From: Aspidiotus rigidus
Lineage: Eukaryota; Arthropoda; Insecta; Hemiptera; Diaspididae
DNA length: 64,000 bases
Assembly: GCA_035079385.1 (NCBI GenBank)
Contig: JAVHKY010000005.1
Location: 4,030,001 to 4,094,000, forward strand
Reading direction: 5' to 3'
Part shown: positions 44,816-57,247 of the stretch, in pieces
How positions within the stretch are numbered: position 1 is the stretch's first letter
Layout: every line of letters starts with the position of its first letter
Notes under the pieces: model-generated
What the model saw: the letters and a program-made list of their open reading frames with translations, nothing else
Told to the model about the DNA's origin: nothing
The model's database searches: none
Translations under genes and position numbers: made by a program

Positions 44816-47800
44816 CATTGCGGGATCTGGGCTAAGCTATGGTGGATCCACCTGGCAGCCGAGGTCCTCGTGGTTGGCAGATCCTTTCAGGTAGAGATGT
44901 ACTGGTCTGGAAGTGCCTGGATTTTGTCGCACAAATTCAATACGTGGGTCTGATCAACCCCTTAGTTGTGGTGGTGGAGATGCTGCTCTGTCCGAGGTCT
45001 GGAGAAGTTGAGTTTGTTGACTCGCTCATCTATGGGCTTGTAACCCATAGTATTGTGAGAAACAATGTTTTTGGTGATTATGACGTCATATATGTGTGAA
45101 CGCGCACAGTTTCACGACCATTTGGTGTTCGTGGCGTTGCATTAAACTCACAGATGGGTTTTAGAGTTGCGAGCTGTAGCGCCGCCCACCGGTGCTTGTT
45201 AATTTAGCGTTTTTGTTGCCGTGTTGTATTTGTGTCTACATAACGGCGTAAAAACAAGTTTGCATATCGAACCTCTGAGTCTTATATGTGTTGTATTTGG
45301 AACTATAGGTCACCTCTAAACTACAATATGGCGGTGAAGGAACACGTTTGCTTGTTGAGCCTTTGAGTCTTACATGTAAGGTGTTGGGCAATGCTTTAAC
45401 TGTGTTAACTCCGTGAGGATGGTGACAACTAAATGAAATAATGGAGAACTTGAAGGCATAGTCAGATTGTGGCATTGCTGTGTGAAACTTTTATGCTCAG
45501 TCTAAATGAGAAGTGAGGAATCTTGATATTTTCCTAGAAGTTGGAGTTTAGGGCTGAAGTCCTGGTCATGAAGTAAAGTTGTAGACCCAGTCAAAATATT
45601 GGTGCAGTTGAAAAAACCGTCGTGCAGTGCCCCATTGAGTGGGAACAGCTGAATGACAACTCCTCCGCAGCCGTTCGCCTAAAAACTTATCTGAAATTCT
45701 GAGGTATTACGTCAAAAGCTTTGTCGAGATGATAGTGTCAAGAGTGGTTTGAAACACTTACAGAGAGTTGGATACTGGCCTAAATTCATCAATATTTACG
45801 GTCGGTGGTAGATTATTGGGAAAAAGGTAAAAAAATATCAAGGTAGGTACAGCTGAAGGACTGAGTCTGTGGTAACCGTTGTGACAAGATAAGAGAGCGG
45901 CTACTGAGTGGATTAAATGTACCAATTAGAAGAAAATGTGACTAATCCAGAGAAGATTTTAGATTTAGACGTTAGTCCTTTTTGCCCGCTTTGCCGGAAG
46001 AAAACAACTCGTATCTCAGGAGTAAAACTTTGCGCTAAAAATGAAATATTATTACATAGCAAATTTACTATAAATCAGCAATTTTTGAGCCAACCAATAG
46101 GCTTAGAGTTATAAGTGAATGATGCATCTGATAGTAAATTTGATGAGGAATAAATTTGGTTGGAAAATTTTGTCTCTAAAGTGCGTAGCTTTTGATGAAA
46201 AGGCCAAAAAAGTAAGAAACATGCTTCAAAAGTGCAAAATATGCCACTTAGCAATTTTCAAGACAATTAACAGACGTACAGTAATAAAGGAGTAATGTAT
46301 CTTATAGGATCTTCGATGAGGAATAATTTTTGGTGCGTAGTTTTCGAGAAAATTGCTAAAAACTCAATTTCGGGAGGAGAACGATTGTCACAAAGGGGGT
46401 TCACGGCAGGCGGGACGCTGTGGACTCTTTAGTATTCTCAAGAGGTGATTTTTTTGACCACTTTCACGAAAAAAAAAATGGTCCAGCTAGAAGTCTAATT
46501 TGACTGGACTAAATGATAAACTTCATTGGTATCACCTAGTATGTTTGAAATTTTTCACAAGTTGTACGAGATGGTCTTATAAATAGTAGAAGAACAGGAA
46601 TTGATCGACTTATTAGAAAATCTTGAAGTCTACATTATAAAAAATTCAATGTTATAGCAGAGCAAAAAAGGTACAAGATTGAAGTTCTCGTTCAAGTCTT
46701 CAACAATTCATTGAAATTTTTAAAATACCAGAGCAAATATTTGAAAAATCAACGAGCACTTTACAAATTCGATAAGATTTTCGCATAATATTCCACGTTC
46801 TCAGCAATTACGTGAATCACGCGCAACATAATATTATGTATAATTACTTCCAATTCGAAACCGCAATCTATAGCTCACTATCAGAAAAGTGTTCTTCGTT
46901 TTTTTTTTCTTCTTTTTTCAATGAATATTTTGACTGGCTACTCGAATGTAAGACAAGGACGCAGATAAAAAAAGAGGGAATTTTCCACGTTTGGAAATTA
47001 GTATGAGTTTCTTGAAGAATAGCGATACTTCTTTTAGTATTGGACTCAAATACGGAAGTTCCATATTTGTACATCCTCTAACGTTTGTTTTTACTATTTT
47101 CTTTCCCCTTCACCTAAAGAAACTAAATAACCTTCACATTGTCGTCTCTGATCAATACAGCTGATCCAAATACGTACATGTTATGAAGCCGCAATGAAGT
47201 CACTGTAATCGATCATTTAACCTCGAGCAACAAGCACTGCACGATATATTTATATTGGTAGTAATTTAGAGCGCATATCATTTACAAAACAACTTCCTGT
47301 AGCGCATTTGTCACCCTCGGTAGTATACTTGAGTAATATAAAACCAACACCGTGTCGCTGTTTCTTCCCTAAGCAAACATTATTCCGACATTCACTAATT
47401 GTAGCCATAGTCGGGGTCCCCGTTTTATTAAATTTCGTTGAAACCTCAGAAATGTATTTTACATTTATTAAAATGTTCTTAGAAGTGCGCTTTATCTAAC
47501 TACCAACTCACAAATCAACTCGGCTACCTACGACATCCAAATATATGAAATACGACTCTCCTTTCAAATTTCACTTCGTATCCTACCAAGTTTATCATGA
47601 AGTATTATTGTATTACGTATTATTATCATTTTTTTTTTTTTTTTTTTTTTTTTTCAATGAAATAATACTTGACGTATTGCTTCTATATTTCAATATTTTT
47701 CACGTGTCGAATTTACTATATTTTCGGAATCAAACTTCATATACTGCAATACGCTGAGTCATCTCTACGCTCGTACGAGTGACTCATATACCCTTAACCG

Positions 47801-48196
47801 TATATAGATTTTATCCGCATTACGAAAGCTCTACAAAAGGTTATTGTGACATTATAATTCAAAATATCACAATAATGTGTACGAGCAAAGAAGACGTAGC
47901 CAAGGAATTTCACAAAGTTGCAAAGTTGAAGGAATAAATAGGTGAAACACGTGTCGATACCGTTCACGCCCGTTTTCTATTTAGTTAATTGTATTTAAAT
48001 TTTGAATACACATTTCTTGGAAGAATATTATTTTAAATTCCAGAATACACTACATCGTAATATCTTTTGGGTGTGTTCTCGGGAAATGAGATCGAAGAGG
48101 AAAAAGAAGGATTAGAAAAGAGCACTCTCTTGACACTCATATACATGTAAAAAAATACACTTTTCCAGTTATTGCAAAAAATTAACAAAAAAGGGG
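44816..48196. other. intron DNA, nothing recognised
   Basis: Unassigned sequence. A 65-codon frame at 45917-46114 has a CPLC motif but no recognisable family. A run of 23 T lies at about 47631-47654. Confidence 0.4.
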
Positions 48197-48204
48197 CTTA
48201 AAAC

Positions 48205-48413
48205 CAGAGATGAGAAGTTTAAGCCAGTCACAGCTTAAGTCGAAGTTTAAGCTTATTTTTTTGAACAGCTTTTAAGCGGATAAAAAGTCAGTCATTCGCA
48301 GTTCATTAAGCGCAAAGCCAGTCAAAAAGGAAGCGCTGAATCCGCTTAAATAAAATAATATTCATTTTCCAAAAAAAAAAAAGAATTAATAATAATAATA
48401 ATATTAATAATAC

Positions 48414-48455
<42 letters not shown>

Positions 48456-49063
48456 TTTTAAATTGGAGGCTGGCATCCTCTACAAAAATAACGAAGCTCC
48501 AATTCTCCCGATTGTTTCAAACCAAGTTTTTTCCGAGACCAAAAGCCAAGACAGATACAAATTAGAGAATAGGGATCTTTCACCATTCTGACAGAGCCCC
48601 AATTCTCTTGTTTCAAGCTGAATTCACCCGGTCATGAAGTTAGATGAACACAAACTGGAGAATAGGTACCCGAAAATACTACAAAGACCCAATTCTCCTG
48701 ATTGTTCCAAACTGAGTTTTTTCAGAGACCAAAAGCCAAGATAGACACAAACGAGAGAATAGGTATCTTCTACCATCACGACAGTGCCCCAATTTTCTTG
48801 TTGCAAGCTAAATTTACCAGCTACAAAGTAAGATAAACACGAACTGGAGAATAGGTACTTCTGAAGGTTGTACAAAGACCCAGTTCTCCTGATTATTCCA
48901 AGCTGAGTTTTCTAGTATTATAATGTCGAAAAAATAAGCCAAAGTCGAAAGCTGAAAAGCTAATGATGAGCAAAAAAAGCCGAAACTAACCTGATGAAAT
49001 TTCGAAAAAACTTTTAAGCTTAAGCAAAAGTTTGAGCGCTTCGCGAACCGCTTCTCAACTCTG
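48205..49063. mobile_element. hAT-type MITE with perfect 8-bp target duplication
   Basis: Tips CAGAGATGAGAAG and CTTCTCAACTCTG are inverted repeats (one mismatch in 13). The element is flanked on both sides by CTTAAAAC (48197-48204 and 49064-49071), a perfect 8-bp duplication, the hallmark of hAT transposons. The subterminal parts are rich in GCTTAA and AAGCTT words. The centre holds an (AAT)n microsatellite (about 48387-48452) and two tandem copies of a ~200-bp unit (about 48490-48690 and 48690-48900) containing CCCAATTCTCCTGATTGTTC and GAGACCAAAAGCCAAGA. It is 859 bp with no transposase. Confidence 0.9.
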
Positions 49064-49617
49064 CTTAAAACTGCTAGATTACTTCGTAGTTAAACTGTTA
49101 AGAAATTCTATTGGCTGTTTTGAGAAGGGTCCGTTTCTAATATTCCCTATGTAATTCCATCAATCCCGATTCGTTAAAATATTATATATATTAAGCCTAA
49201 ATCGCGTAATTGCATATTACGTGAAATAAACAGAAAAAATGAGTAATACGTGAAATCAACAACCTATCTGCTGAATATGCGTAACCTGGGTGATTTTGTA
49301 CCGAATTCACGAATTCAGTAGCTCTTTCCTACTGATTACGCGTAATCCTGAGCAGTGGTAGCGACGCTTGCTCAAGTTGTGTAATTTTAAAGAAATGGAT
49401 ACACTTTATGAGTCAAAAAATATCTCAAATGAAATTGCCGTACCAGTAGATAGAAAAATTCGAAAATATCGCAATGCATAATATATAAATTACTAGCGGT
49501 TGGCGGCGCGCCTCTGACCGCCAGCTGTGTGTTGAGTATATTTATTTATTTTTTATTTTAAGTATGGATTTAAAGTGCCGTCCAACAGCATGATGCCAAT
49601 AATAGGACGACACTATT

Positions 49618-49625
49618 AAAATAAA

Positions 49626-49713
<88 letters not shown>

Positions 49714-49717
49714 GTAA

Positions 49718-49752
<35 letters not shown>

Positions 49753-49830
49753 GACAATAATATAATATTAATATTAATGATAGTTGAAAAAAAAAAAAAA
49801 AATGTATTAATAATAATAATAATAACAATT
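49618..49830. repeat. (TAA)n microsatellite with A-runs
   Basis: About 90 bp of nearly pure AAT/TAA repeat, then A-runs of about 29 and 17 bases and a second short TAA block. Open frames across it are artefacts. Confidence 0.9.
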
Positions 49831-49935
49831 GGATGCAACAATAATCCTGCCTTGCTGTACCCCCACCAACCCGTGTACTAACCCTTCATGAACCCCTTCT
49901 TTTCTCTTCTTTTATTGTTCAGGTATGAATACTAC

Positions 49936-50230
49936 CTAGCCGCTTTTGTTGTATAATTCTGTAAATGCCCCTATTATTTTCCCTGTAAGGTGTGTTTTAC
50001 TGTCGAAAAAAATATCTATAGTTGGATCTATGTTTGTTATTGTGTTATAAAGGGTCATGGCATGATTTAAGGGAGAAAGTTGGCAATGTAGCGTGCGGCA
50101 TCGGGAGATCTGAAAGAGGGTTTGCGTACGATATCTTCTAGGAGGGGCGTAAAAGTTTATCTTTTCCAGAAGAGAAGGTGAATCCAATCGCGTAATCAGT
50201 GTTTTGTAAATATTAACGATAAGAGCCGAC
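49936..50230 (-). pseudogene. LINE reverse transcriptase C-terminal relic
   Basis: The minus-strand frame has LDSPSLLEKINFYAPPRRYR, then FQISRCRT, LSPLNHAMTLYNTI and DIFFDS. These resemble the conserved tail after the RT of many non-LTR elements (R-DSP-LL--I-F--P-R--R, then RT--G--SP-------N). The order and spacing fit, but no catalytic region is present, so the clade cannot be fixed. It stops at 49936. Confidence 0.5.
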
Positions 50231-51290
50231 TTGACAGGGAAGGGCTGTATTGCAGCAAGAAACGGACTAAATTCATCAATATTTCACCAGTCGCAATAAT
50301 TAAGGAAATGGATGGAGCATTACATCAGTCCGCATAGAGGCATGAGACGCACTCAGTCGTCTCCTACGCTACATGAGAAACCGGATGTAATTTTCCTAAT
50401 TCTTTCTTGAACCCAGTACCTTTTATTGGGTGGTTTCAAAGTCTGACGACGAAATTTACCTGTAGTTACTAGTATCACAAAAGAAAAGCGAATTTTCAAG
50501 AAGTTATTTTACATAAACGTCTCCTTTTAAAATTAAAAATTGGATACATGAATAGTCTCTATAGATTCATCCGGAGCAACCGGTTTAAAGCTCTCTCTGT
50601 GTGAACACCATGATATTGAACACGGGTCAGTCAAAATACCAATAGTTCCCAAATTTACTCCTATAAATCTGGGATCGGGCTCATTTGAAAGGAAATTACA
50701 GGGACTACTATTTTCGTTATCTTTAATTTTTCATAAAAGTGAGTAAAACTCGAGTTATCACGATAACTTAATTTCTAAAACTGCGCCGCTCAACGCGTTT
50801 GAACGGTTGGAACAAGGCGCGTACGTCCAAGGTACAGCGAGAAGCAGTTTCAGTACTCGATAATGCCCGTTTTTTCCTAATTTTTTCGCCCCCTACTCCA
50901 CCTTGAGGGAGTCAGAACGTTGAAATTTATTCAAAAACCTGACGCAAATAAAACGAAATTTATAAAAAAAAAATTCCAAGTCGACAGGTGAAGGCGTTCA
51001 AAAGTTATGAACAAACATACATATAAGTTTCCGTCAAGCCGCAATCTTGGTAACTGCGCTACTCGCAGAGAGGTTTGGCAGGCGTAGGTATATTAGGTAG
51101 TAGGACGGTTGATGTTATCATCTTCCAAGCTACGACATGTCGTTAGCACACAATCGGAACTCTGAACTTTTTGTTGATTCAGTGTTTATCACTGCAATCT
51201 CAGAAGTATTGTTGTATTTCGTGAGCTGTACCACAGTACAGTCTTACATACATACAGACAAACTTTCTATTTTATATATTAGAAAAAACA
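50231..51290. other. intron DNA, nothing recognised
   Basis: No element or gene that I can support. Confidence 0.4.
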
Positions 51291-52334
51291 CATAACAATA
51301 CCTGGGCCCAAAGTGATAGTGAAAAGACCGAGTTGTTTGCTGGTCACTTAGAGTCGACCTTTAAACCTAACAATACAGATTCTGATTCAACACCATCCGT
51401 CAAGCTAGTGCAGCACCCTGATGTCAAATTATTCACGCCTAGAGAAGTGTGCAGAGCAGCAAACATGTTAAAAACTCGCAAGGCACCAACGCCTGAGGGT
51501 ATCACCGGTCAACTAATTAAAGAGCTACCAAAGAAAGGCATTGTCCCCATAACATATCTCTTCAACGCGGTACTTCGGCTAGAGCAATGGGAAACAATCA
51601 GAGTAATAATGCTGAAGAAGCCAGTAAAGCCACGAGAAGACCCGCAATCTTATCGACCAATATCGTTACTACCGATAGTATCAAAATTATTTGGAAAACT
51701 TTTCCTCACTCGACTAGCACCCATCATTGAGGAGAAGCAAATTCTACCAAACCACCAATTTGGCTTCCGTGCTGAGAATTCCACACTAGAGCAAGTACAC
51801 CGTGTAACAAATGAGGTACGTGACGCCCTTGCGAATAAGAAATACTGTCCGCCAGTCTTCTTGGACGTATAACAATTGCATTTGATAGAGTTTGAATTGA
51901 GGGATTACTTCACAAAATCGGCCGCTACCTTCCGTCGCATATTGTCTGTATAATCCAGTCGTATCTTCACGCACGCACATTTCGGGTGCAATTTGGAGAA
52001 GCTAAATCCACACTTTGAACAATCTCAGCAGGTGTACCCCAGGGCACACTCTATAGTCTATGCTGATAGCCGATATTCCAGAAACAACTTCGACCATAAT
52101 TACCACTTTTGCGGACGACACGCCTTAACGTCGGGTCATAAAGATTACCACACTGTCTTATCCAACCTCCAGATTGCAGTCAAGAAGGTGGCTAAATGGA
52201 CTAAGAGATGGAAAATATCCATAAATAAAATCAAATCAACCAGAGTAGACTTTTCGCTTCGACCTCACCCATACACCCATGTCTACTTCGACGCTCAAAT
52301 CATTCCAGTGGCGGAGTGCAACTACGCGATTTAG
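51291..52334 (+). pseudogene. Jockey-like non-LTR retrotransposon RT relic
   Basis: The frame 51333-51872 has KLFTPREVCRAANMLKTRKA, PTPEGITGQLIKELPKKG, IRVIMLKKPVKPREDPQSYR, PISLLPIVSKLFGKLFLTRL and NHQFGFRAENSTLEQVHR, the RT fingers of Jockey-clade elements. It breaks at motif A (FLDV then stop). Downstream pieces in shifted frames follow: AFDRVWIEGLLHKIG-like, an AGVPQGT motif B, then ALTSGHKDYHTVLSNLQIAV and WTKRWKISINKIKS. The catalytic xADD reads as GRHA through base changes. At least three frame changes. Both ends are missing. Confidence 0.8.
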
Positions 52335-52476
52335 GCTCAACATATCATACATCCTGACGAAGTAATTCGATGTATTATCCTAAGTTGAAATCTGATGACG
52401 TCATAGATAAGTTTTTGTGACGTCACAATCTAATGACGTCATGGAACAATCTCTAGCATGGAAATCAAGATTTTAA

Positions 52477-52866
52477 CAAAGGACCTATTCTACACGGGGG
52501 GTGGTAGTACCACGAAGAATTTGCGGTGCGCCGTTCGGTGTCCATCCAAAAATCTAAATCGTCATGAATGGTCTATGTCCAACACCCATTCAAGTTCCAG
52601 CGGTAAAAATAGTTTAAGTACAAGAGATCAAAATTCTTCTAAGCATCCTCCTAGCTCTAAGGTCAAAATTCTTCTAATAGTCCTCCTTTTATCATAATAT
52701 ATAGCTTGCAGGTTAAAATTTTCTCAAGTCCCTATCCTATCATTATCGGACATTTTTTGGAAAATGATGACGTCACGAAAGTTGAACGCGGACGCACTCG
52801 CGCCCGTTGTCTGAGAATTCTCTCCCCCCCCCGCCCCCAGTAAAACAGATAGCGGATTTCCTATAA
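52477..52866 (+). mobile_element. family X element, copy 6
   Basis: Starts after TTAA (52473-52476) with CAAAGGACCTATTCTACACG, includes a GTGCGCCGTTCGGTGTCC head, two or three decayed ~45-bp units (CTCCTTTTATCATAATATAT and GCTTGCAGGTTAAAATTTTC), a TGATGACGTCACG palindrome and a right end CAGATAGCGGATTTCCTATA. That right end is the reverse complement of a variant of the left end and matches the right end of copy 1 (GAGATAGCCGGTTCCCCGCT). Confidence 0.6.
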
Positions 52867-52979
52867 AAAAAAAGACCCGTCAAATGTTTTATCGCTGCAA
52901 ATTGTTTAGAATATGATCTTAAACCACATTTCCGCACTTTCCCTTCGAAATTTCATCTGTTGTGGGGGTTTTAACCCTT

Positions 52980-53345
52980 TTTGCTCGTATCTCACGAAAT
53001 TGTAATTTTATTGAAAATTTTTCCAAACAAAAGTTGTTCCTGGTTAAAGTTTCTATCAAATGACTTTCTTGAGACTCACAACCTAGATCATTTATTTCAT
53101 GAGAAAATGGCACTGAATAAAGACCAAAAATCAGTTCCTCTTTATATGTTGTGAAATTGAAATTTTTTGATAAAATGTTTCAAACGAAAATTGTTTTCAT
53201 CAAAATCATTTTGCGAGGAGAAGGGTTTAAGTGAACCCCAGGAATTATTTTTGGCGCATATAAGTTGCCTAATTGAAATTTTATCGAAAAATATTTCAAA
53301 CAAAAGTTGTTTTCCATTAGACCTTTTATTTAATGTCATATTCAA
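52980..53345. repeat. three-copy degenerate tandem repeat
   Basis: Units around 52998, 53153 and 53268 share AATTGAAATTTTATCGAAAA and TTTCAAACAAAAGTTGTT, with a CAT(C/T)AAA or ATTAGA block after. Spacing is 115-155 bp. The open frames here are by-products. Confidence 0.6.
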
Positions 53346-53449
53346 CTTAAGAGTAGACAAATCAATTAACGCTGAAAAGGTGTTGGATGTTCCGAATATA
53401 TTTCTTTATTTTTTTGGTGGTGGGAGGGGAGTAAGTGGTTTCTAGCTGA

Positions 53450-55890
53450 TTTCAGTTTTGCGTATTTATTGACGTGTTGATGTAAGAAATACTTTTTAGC
53501 AATACACACATGGTAACATTGTGGCATTTTTTAAGCGTTCAAGCCCTGAAGAGTAGTTATAGTTATTGAAATGGAAGAGCAACCGACAACCCTACTTTCT
53601 ACAAACGATAATTACTGTTCAGCAGTTTCTTCGATGTACAATTGCGCCATACACTGGTTTCAACCTCTCTTTTATTTATATCCCAAGGACACTGCAGCAC
53701 ACAGGAGCTGAATTCTATTTTTATACCGTGTGTGAAATAGGAGAACTAGTTTGGCATTTGAATGTGCGAAGTAGCGTTCTGTGTTGTTGTGAAAATCTTC
53801 GTTCGGTAGTTTTTTCAGTTATGGCATATTGTTTAATTGCGGGAAGCCTGTGAAACATGGCCCTTAAATTTCTAACGTTAACAAAAAATGACTAGGAGCT
53901 ATTTCGGAGGCTAGTAAAATTTGAAAAGTTTTTCTTTCATATATATTTATTTAAGCGATTCTTTTACAGAATGTTGCTACGATTATGCTCAGCACATACA
54001 ACAAAACACATTTACACTACAATAATCATACTTTAATTTTTTTTTTACGCTTTACTAGCTGTGGGTAAAATCAAACTTCGACAACACCTAATAGATGCAG
54101 TCGAAACGCCATTTCAACATCATGTATAGAAAAAATATACGTGAGCAGCTACGTTCAACCTGAAATTGAGCATTGCGCTTGATATTATTCTGTAAATCGT
54201 TCCTAGCTGAATTAGACTAACTCCTCAGTCTACATATTCAGCGGAAGGAAGGAAGAGACTTAACCCCTTGACCTTAAAAGACCTTATCTCTGAAAACTTT
54301 CCCTGAGGACTTCATAGGCTGATAGGCTGTGTTCCGAAACGTCACTCGACGTCATCCGATAAGATTTCCAAAACGGAGTCGATCAGTATTTTGTCATCCG
54401 ACGCGCTCCAAAACTCATCCGGCTGACTACGCTCGGATGAATATGTCTTGAGGTTGTGAGTCATTCTGAAATTTGCGTCACTGTGAAGACTTGGAAAAAT
54501 TTTAACCTTTGCTACTTTGAGACCTGTATCTTTTGCCTTCATTGCACTAGGTCTCAAAATAGTGCTTAAAAATATTGTGTAGGACGGAAATAGCTACTTT
54601 CGAAAGAAGTCTTCTGCGCTGCGTTGAATACAGAAGTCAGTACAGTTCCGATTACAATTTTCGTTGTTATCCTTTTTGATCATGTATTGATATCATGTTA
54701 TTTCCGTAATCAAAGATGATCATCAAAAAGTCTTAAATGATGGACAAAATTTCAAAAATGTAAAAAATTTCTCTTTCGCTTCATTCCAGCATCACCTCTG
54801 AAAGTACAGATCTGTTTTCTTACACAGCTGGATTAATATCGACGTGATGAAATCGCATTGTTTCAAATATTCCGCGTTGCGTTTTACAAGAATTATGCTC
54901 ATTAAACAAAGAACTCGAGTGAAAGAGGAATTATTCCAAGTACTCTAAGCCCTGCGGATGAAACTACGGAGAACGTGGAAGTATCTTCTTTTTATTTTTT
55001 CCTTATGTCGGGTGATTCTATTATATAATTTTATTAAACTGAGTAAAATTGTTTCTGGAAATATTCGCCAAAAATGGTGTCTTCTCTTCTGCGCTTGCAC
55101 CACCTACAGTGATTTCACGTTCCAATAAAATGATATTTGTAATAACGAAGCTTGCTCTTACACATCACTAGAATCTTACTTTCCACGAGAATGAGACGAA
55201 CAATAGATGTTGGAACAAGAGCTAGAAATTCTCTCTCTGTAATATTTTTCGCTACTGACTCAAGTTTTGTTTTTAATTGGCATTGTATTCGTACGAACAA
55301 CATTTTTCAAGTCTTGAGTATTACGAATAATCCTCTTCGGTAAGTAGTGCATGAGTGTTCGTACCGAAGACCGATGCTAAAATTCCGAGCCACTTGGAAA
55401 AATCTTCTCGTACATGTGTTCGTAGCTTATTATGAAATTATCACCGCTACGTCTATCGGATTTTGTTCAATTCTTTGTCCTCGCCGTCGCTTTTCATATA
55501 TCAATCATGCTACCGAATTGTGACTGCTATTTGTGATAAGAATTTGGGAAAAGGGACGAACTGTATGAGCAGCAGAAGTTTGGAAACAATAAGGATTGTC
55601 CAAAACAGGTCAATATGATGTTATTGAATGTTGCAGATCAGTGTGACCGATGTCGACCTTAAAAAAGATTGAATAATTCAGAAAACTAAGGATTGCTATA
55701 GCAATGTAATGTCGCAGAAACAATTATATTCTTTGAATTATTCACGAAAACATTGAAAAGGGAATTTCTAAATGAAGGTGCTTTCAATTTATATCAGTTC
55801 TTTAAATTTTGCAGAATGAGAGCAACAAGGACGAGGATGACGGACTTTGTAGACCTAAATTGGTGATTCGTGTTTGGGTTTTAGCTTGTT
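53450..55890. other. intron DNA, nothing recognised
   Basis: No gene or repeat recognised beyond short low-complexity runs. Confidence 0.4.
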
Positions 55891-55904
55891 GATTTTCAAG
55901 TACC

Positions 55905-56570
55905 TAATCGCGAATTTGTGTCTGGGTTTGAAATGCTGCGGATTTTTAAGAACCAATTGACGAATTCGTGACTGGGTCTGGACTTGCAGATTTTCAAGAT
56001 CCCAATGGTGAATTTGTGACTGGGTTTCAATGTGTTGAGTTCTAAGATCCCAATAGCAAATTCATAACTGGGTTTCAACTTACGGATTTTCAAGAGCCGG
56101 CCCAATAGCGAATTTGTGACTGAGTTTCGTTTTGACTTGTGGATTTTTGAAATCCCGATAGTGAATTTGTGACTAGGTTTTAACTTGGAAATCAGTAGCA
56201 AATTTGTGTGTGGGTTTGGATTCCTGGGTTCTTGAGAACCCAATAACAAATTCGTTCCTGGGTTTCCACTTGTGGGCTTTTGAGAGCCCAACGGCGAATT
56301 TGTGACTGGGTTTCAATATGCGGATTTTCATGAGCCCAATGGCGAATTTGTGATTGAGTTTGGATTTGTAGATCGGTATAAGAACTCAATGTGGAACTTA
56401 TAAATGAGTTTTGTTTTGACTTTTGTATTCTTGAAATCCCAATAGCAAATTCATGACTGGGGTTTGGACTTGCATATTTTCAGAAACCCAATGGCGAATT
56501 TGTATCTGAGTTTCGTTTTGACTCGTGAATTTTAGAGAACCCAATGACGAATTCCTGTCGGAGTTTCCAT
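55905..56570. repeat. minisatellite, ~50-60-bp unit
   Basis: About twelve degenerate units of the form CCCAATGGCGAATTTGTGAC, then TGGGTTTCAACTTG(T/C)GGA, then TTTTCAAGAG. Unit length varies with small insertions. Long open frames on the minus strand (for example 55896-56291) arise from the repeat and have no protein-family signature. Confidence 0.85.
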
Positions 56571-57247
56571 TTCGGGATCAGGAGAAGATTCAGACTAGAA
56601 TTTTGGAAGCGGACAGTTCCAAAAAACGTATCTATGTCAAAGACACGCTATGATAATTCCTTCATTTTTTATTTCTATTCGCATTTATCGGTCTGTCAGT
56701 TGTGTAACGTGAGCTACAAATAAATATTTTCATTACTCGCTTCCTTCCTTCTTTCTATATTCTTCGTTGATTACGGGGTTTCTGGGGGGCAAAGAGGACA
56801 CCCCCTGGAAATCCGTTCCTGTGGTCTGGAAATGCTGCCAGTTTGGCTTTGTAAGAAGTCAAACTGTTTCAGAGGGCCGAAATTTGGAGAATGCAGTTTA
56901 GAATAGTTGGAAACTCTCGTCAAAAAAATTTCGTCGGGAAACAATAATATTATAACTTTATCAGTTGAGTCTAAATTTCCGATCAACGTTTGTCCGAGTA
57001 CCTAAAACAGAAAAAAAAGAGCGCTAGATAAAACTAAGACCTGTTCTTTCAGCCCCCGATTTCGCTTAATGATAGGATTTCTTTCCCATTTCCATTTAGC
57101 CAATTCGAAATAATCTTTCTCACTGCGTGTTCATTCAATTACCAGTCTAGTTTTACAAGAATCACGTGTATCTGTTCTACACATATAAAGTACGCTTATT
57201 TCAAAGTAGATTTTGTTACGCTGACATAAATTATGGTTTTGTTGCAG
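56571..57247 (+). other. end of the giant intron
   Basis: Unassigned AT-rich DNA up to the acceptor TTTTGTTGCAG at 57237-57247. Confidence 0.5.

Larger units (their letters stand above)
15059..57247 (+). other. 42-kb intron of the GAS2-like gene, packed with repeats
   Basis: The donor GTGAGT at 15059 and the acceptor TTTTGTTGCAG ending at 57247 are both phase 0 and interrupt the CH domain between Glu57 and His58. The 42,189 bases between them contain LINE relics on both strands, a Penelope-like element, MITEs, foldbacks, minisatellites and family X copies, and no exon of another host gene that I can defend. Confidence 0.85.

Noticed and set aside
45917..46114. 65-residue frame with CPLC, a possible zinc-binding piece
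   Set aside because: A single CxxC pair with no second pair or domain context.
49616..49828. Poly-leucine open frame
   Set aside because: Translation of the (TAA)n microsatellite.
53167..53445. 92-residue frame
   Set aside because: Lies across the CAAACAAAAGTTGTT tandem repeat; not a gene.
55896..56389. 131- and 65-residue minus-strand frames
   Set aside because: Produced by the ~50-60-bp minisatellite, with no family signature.
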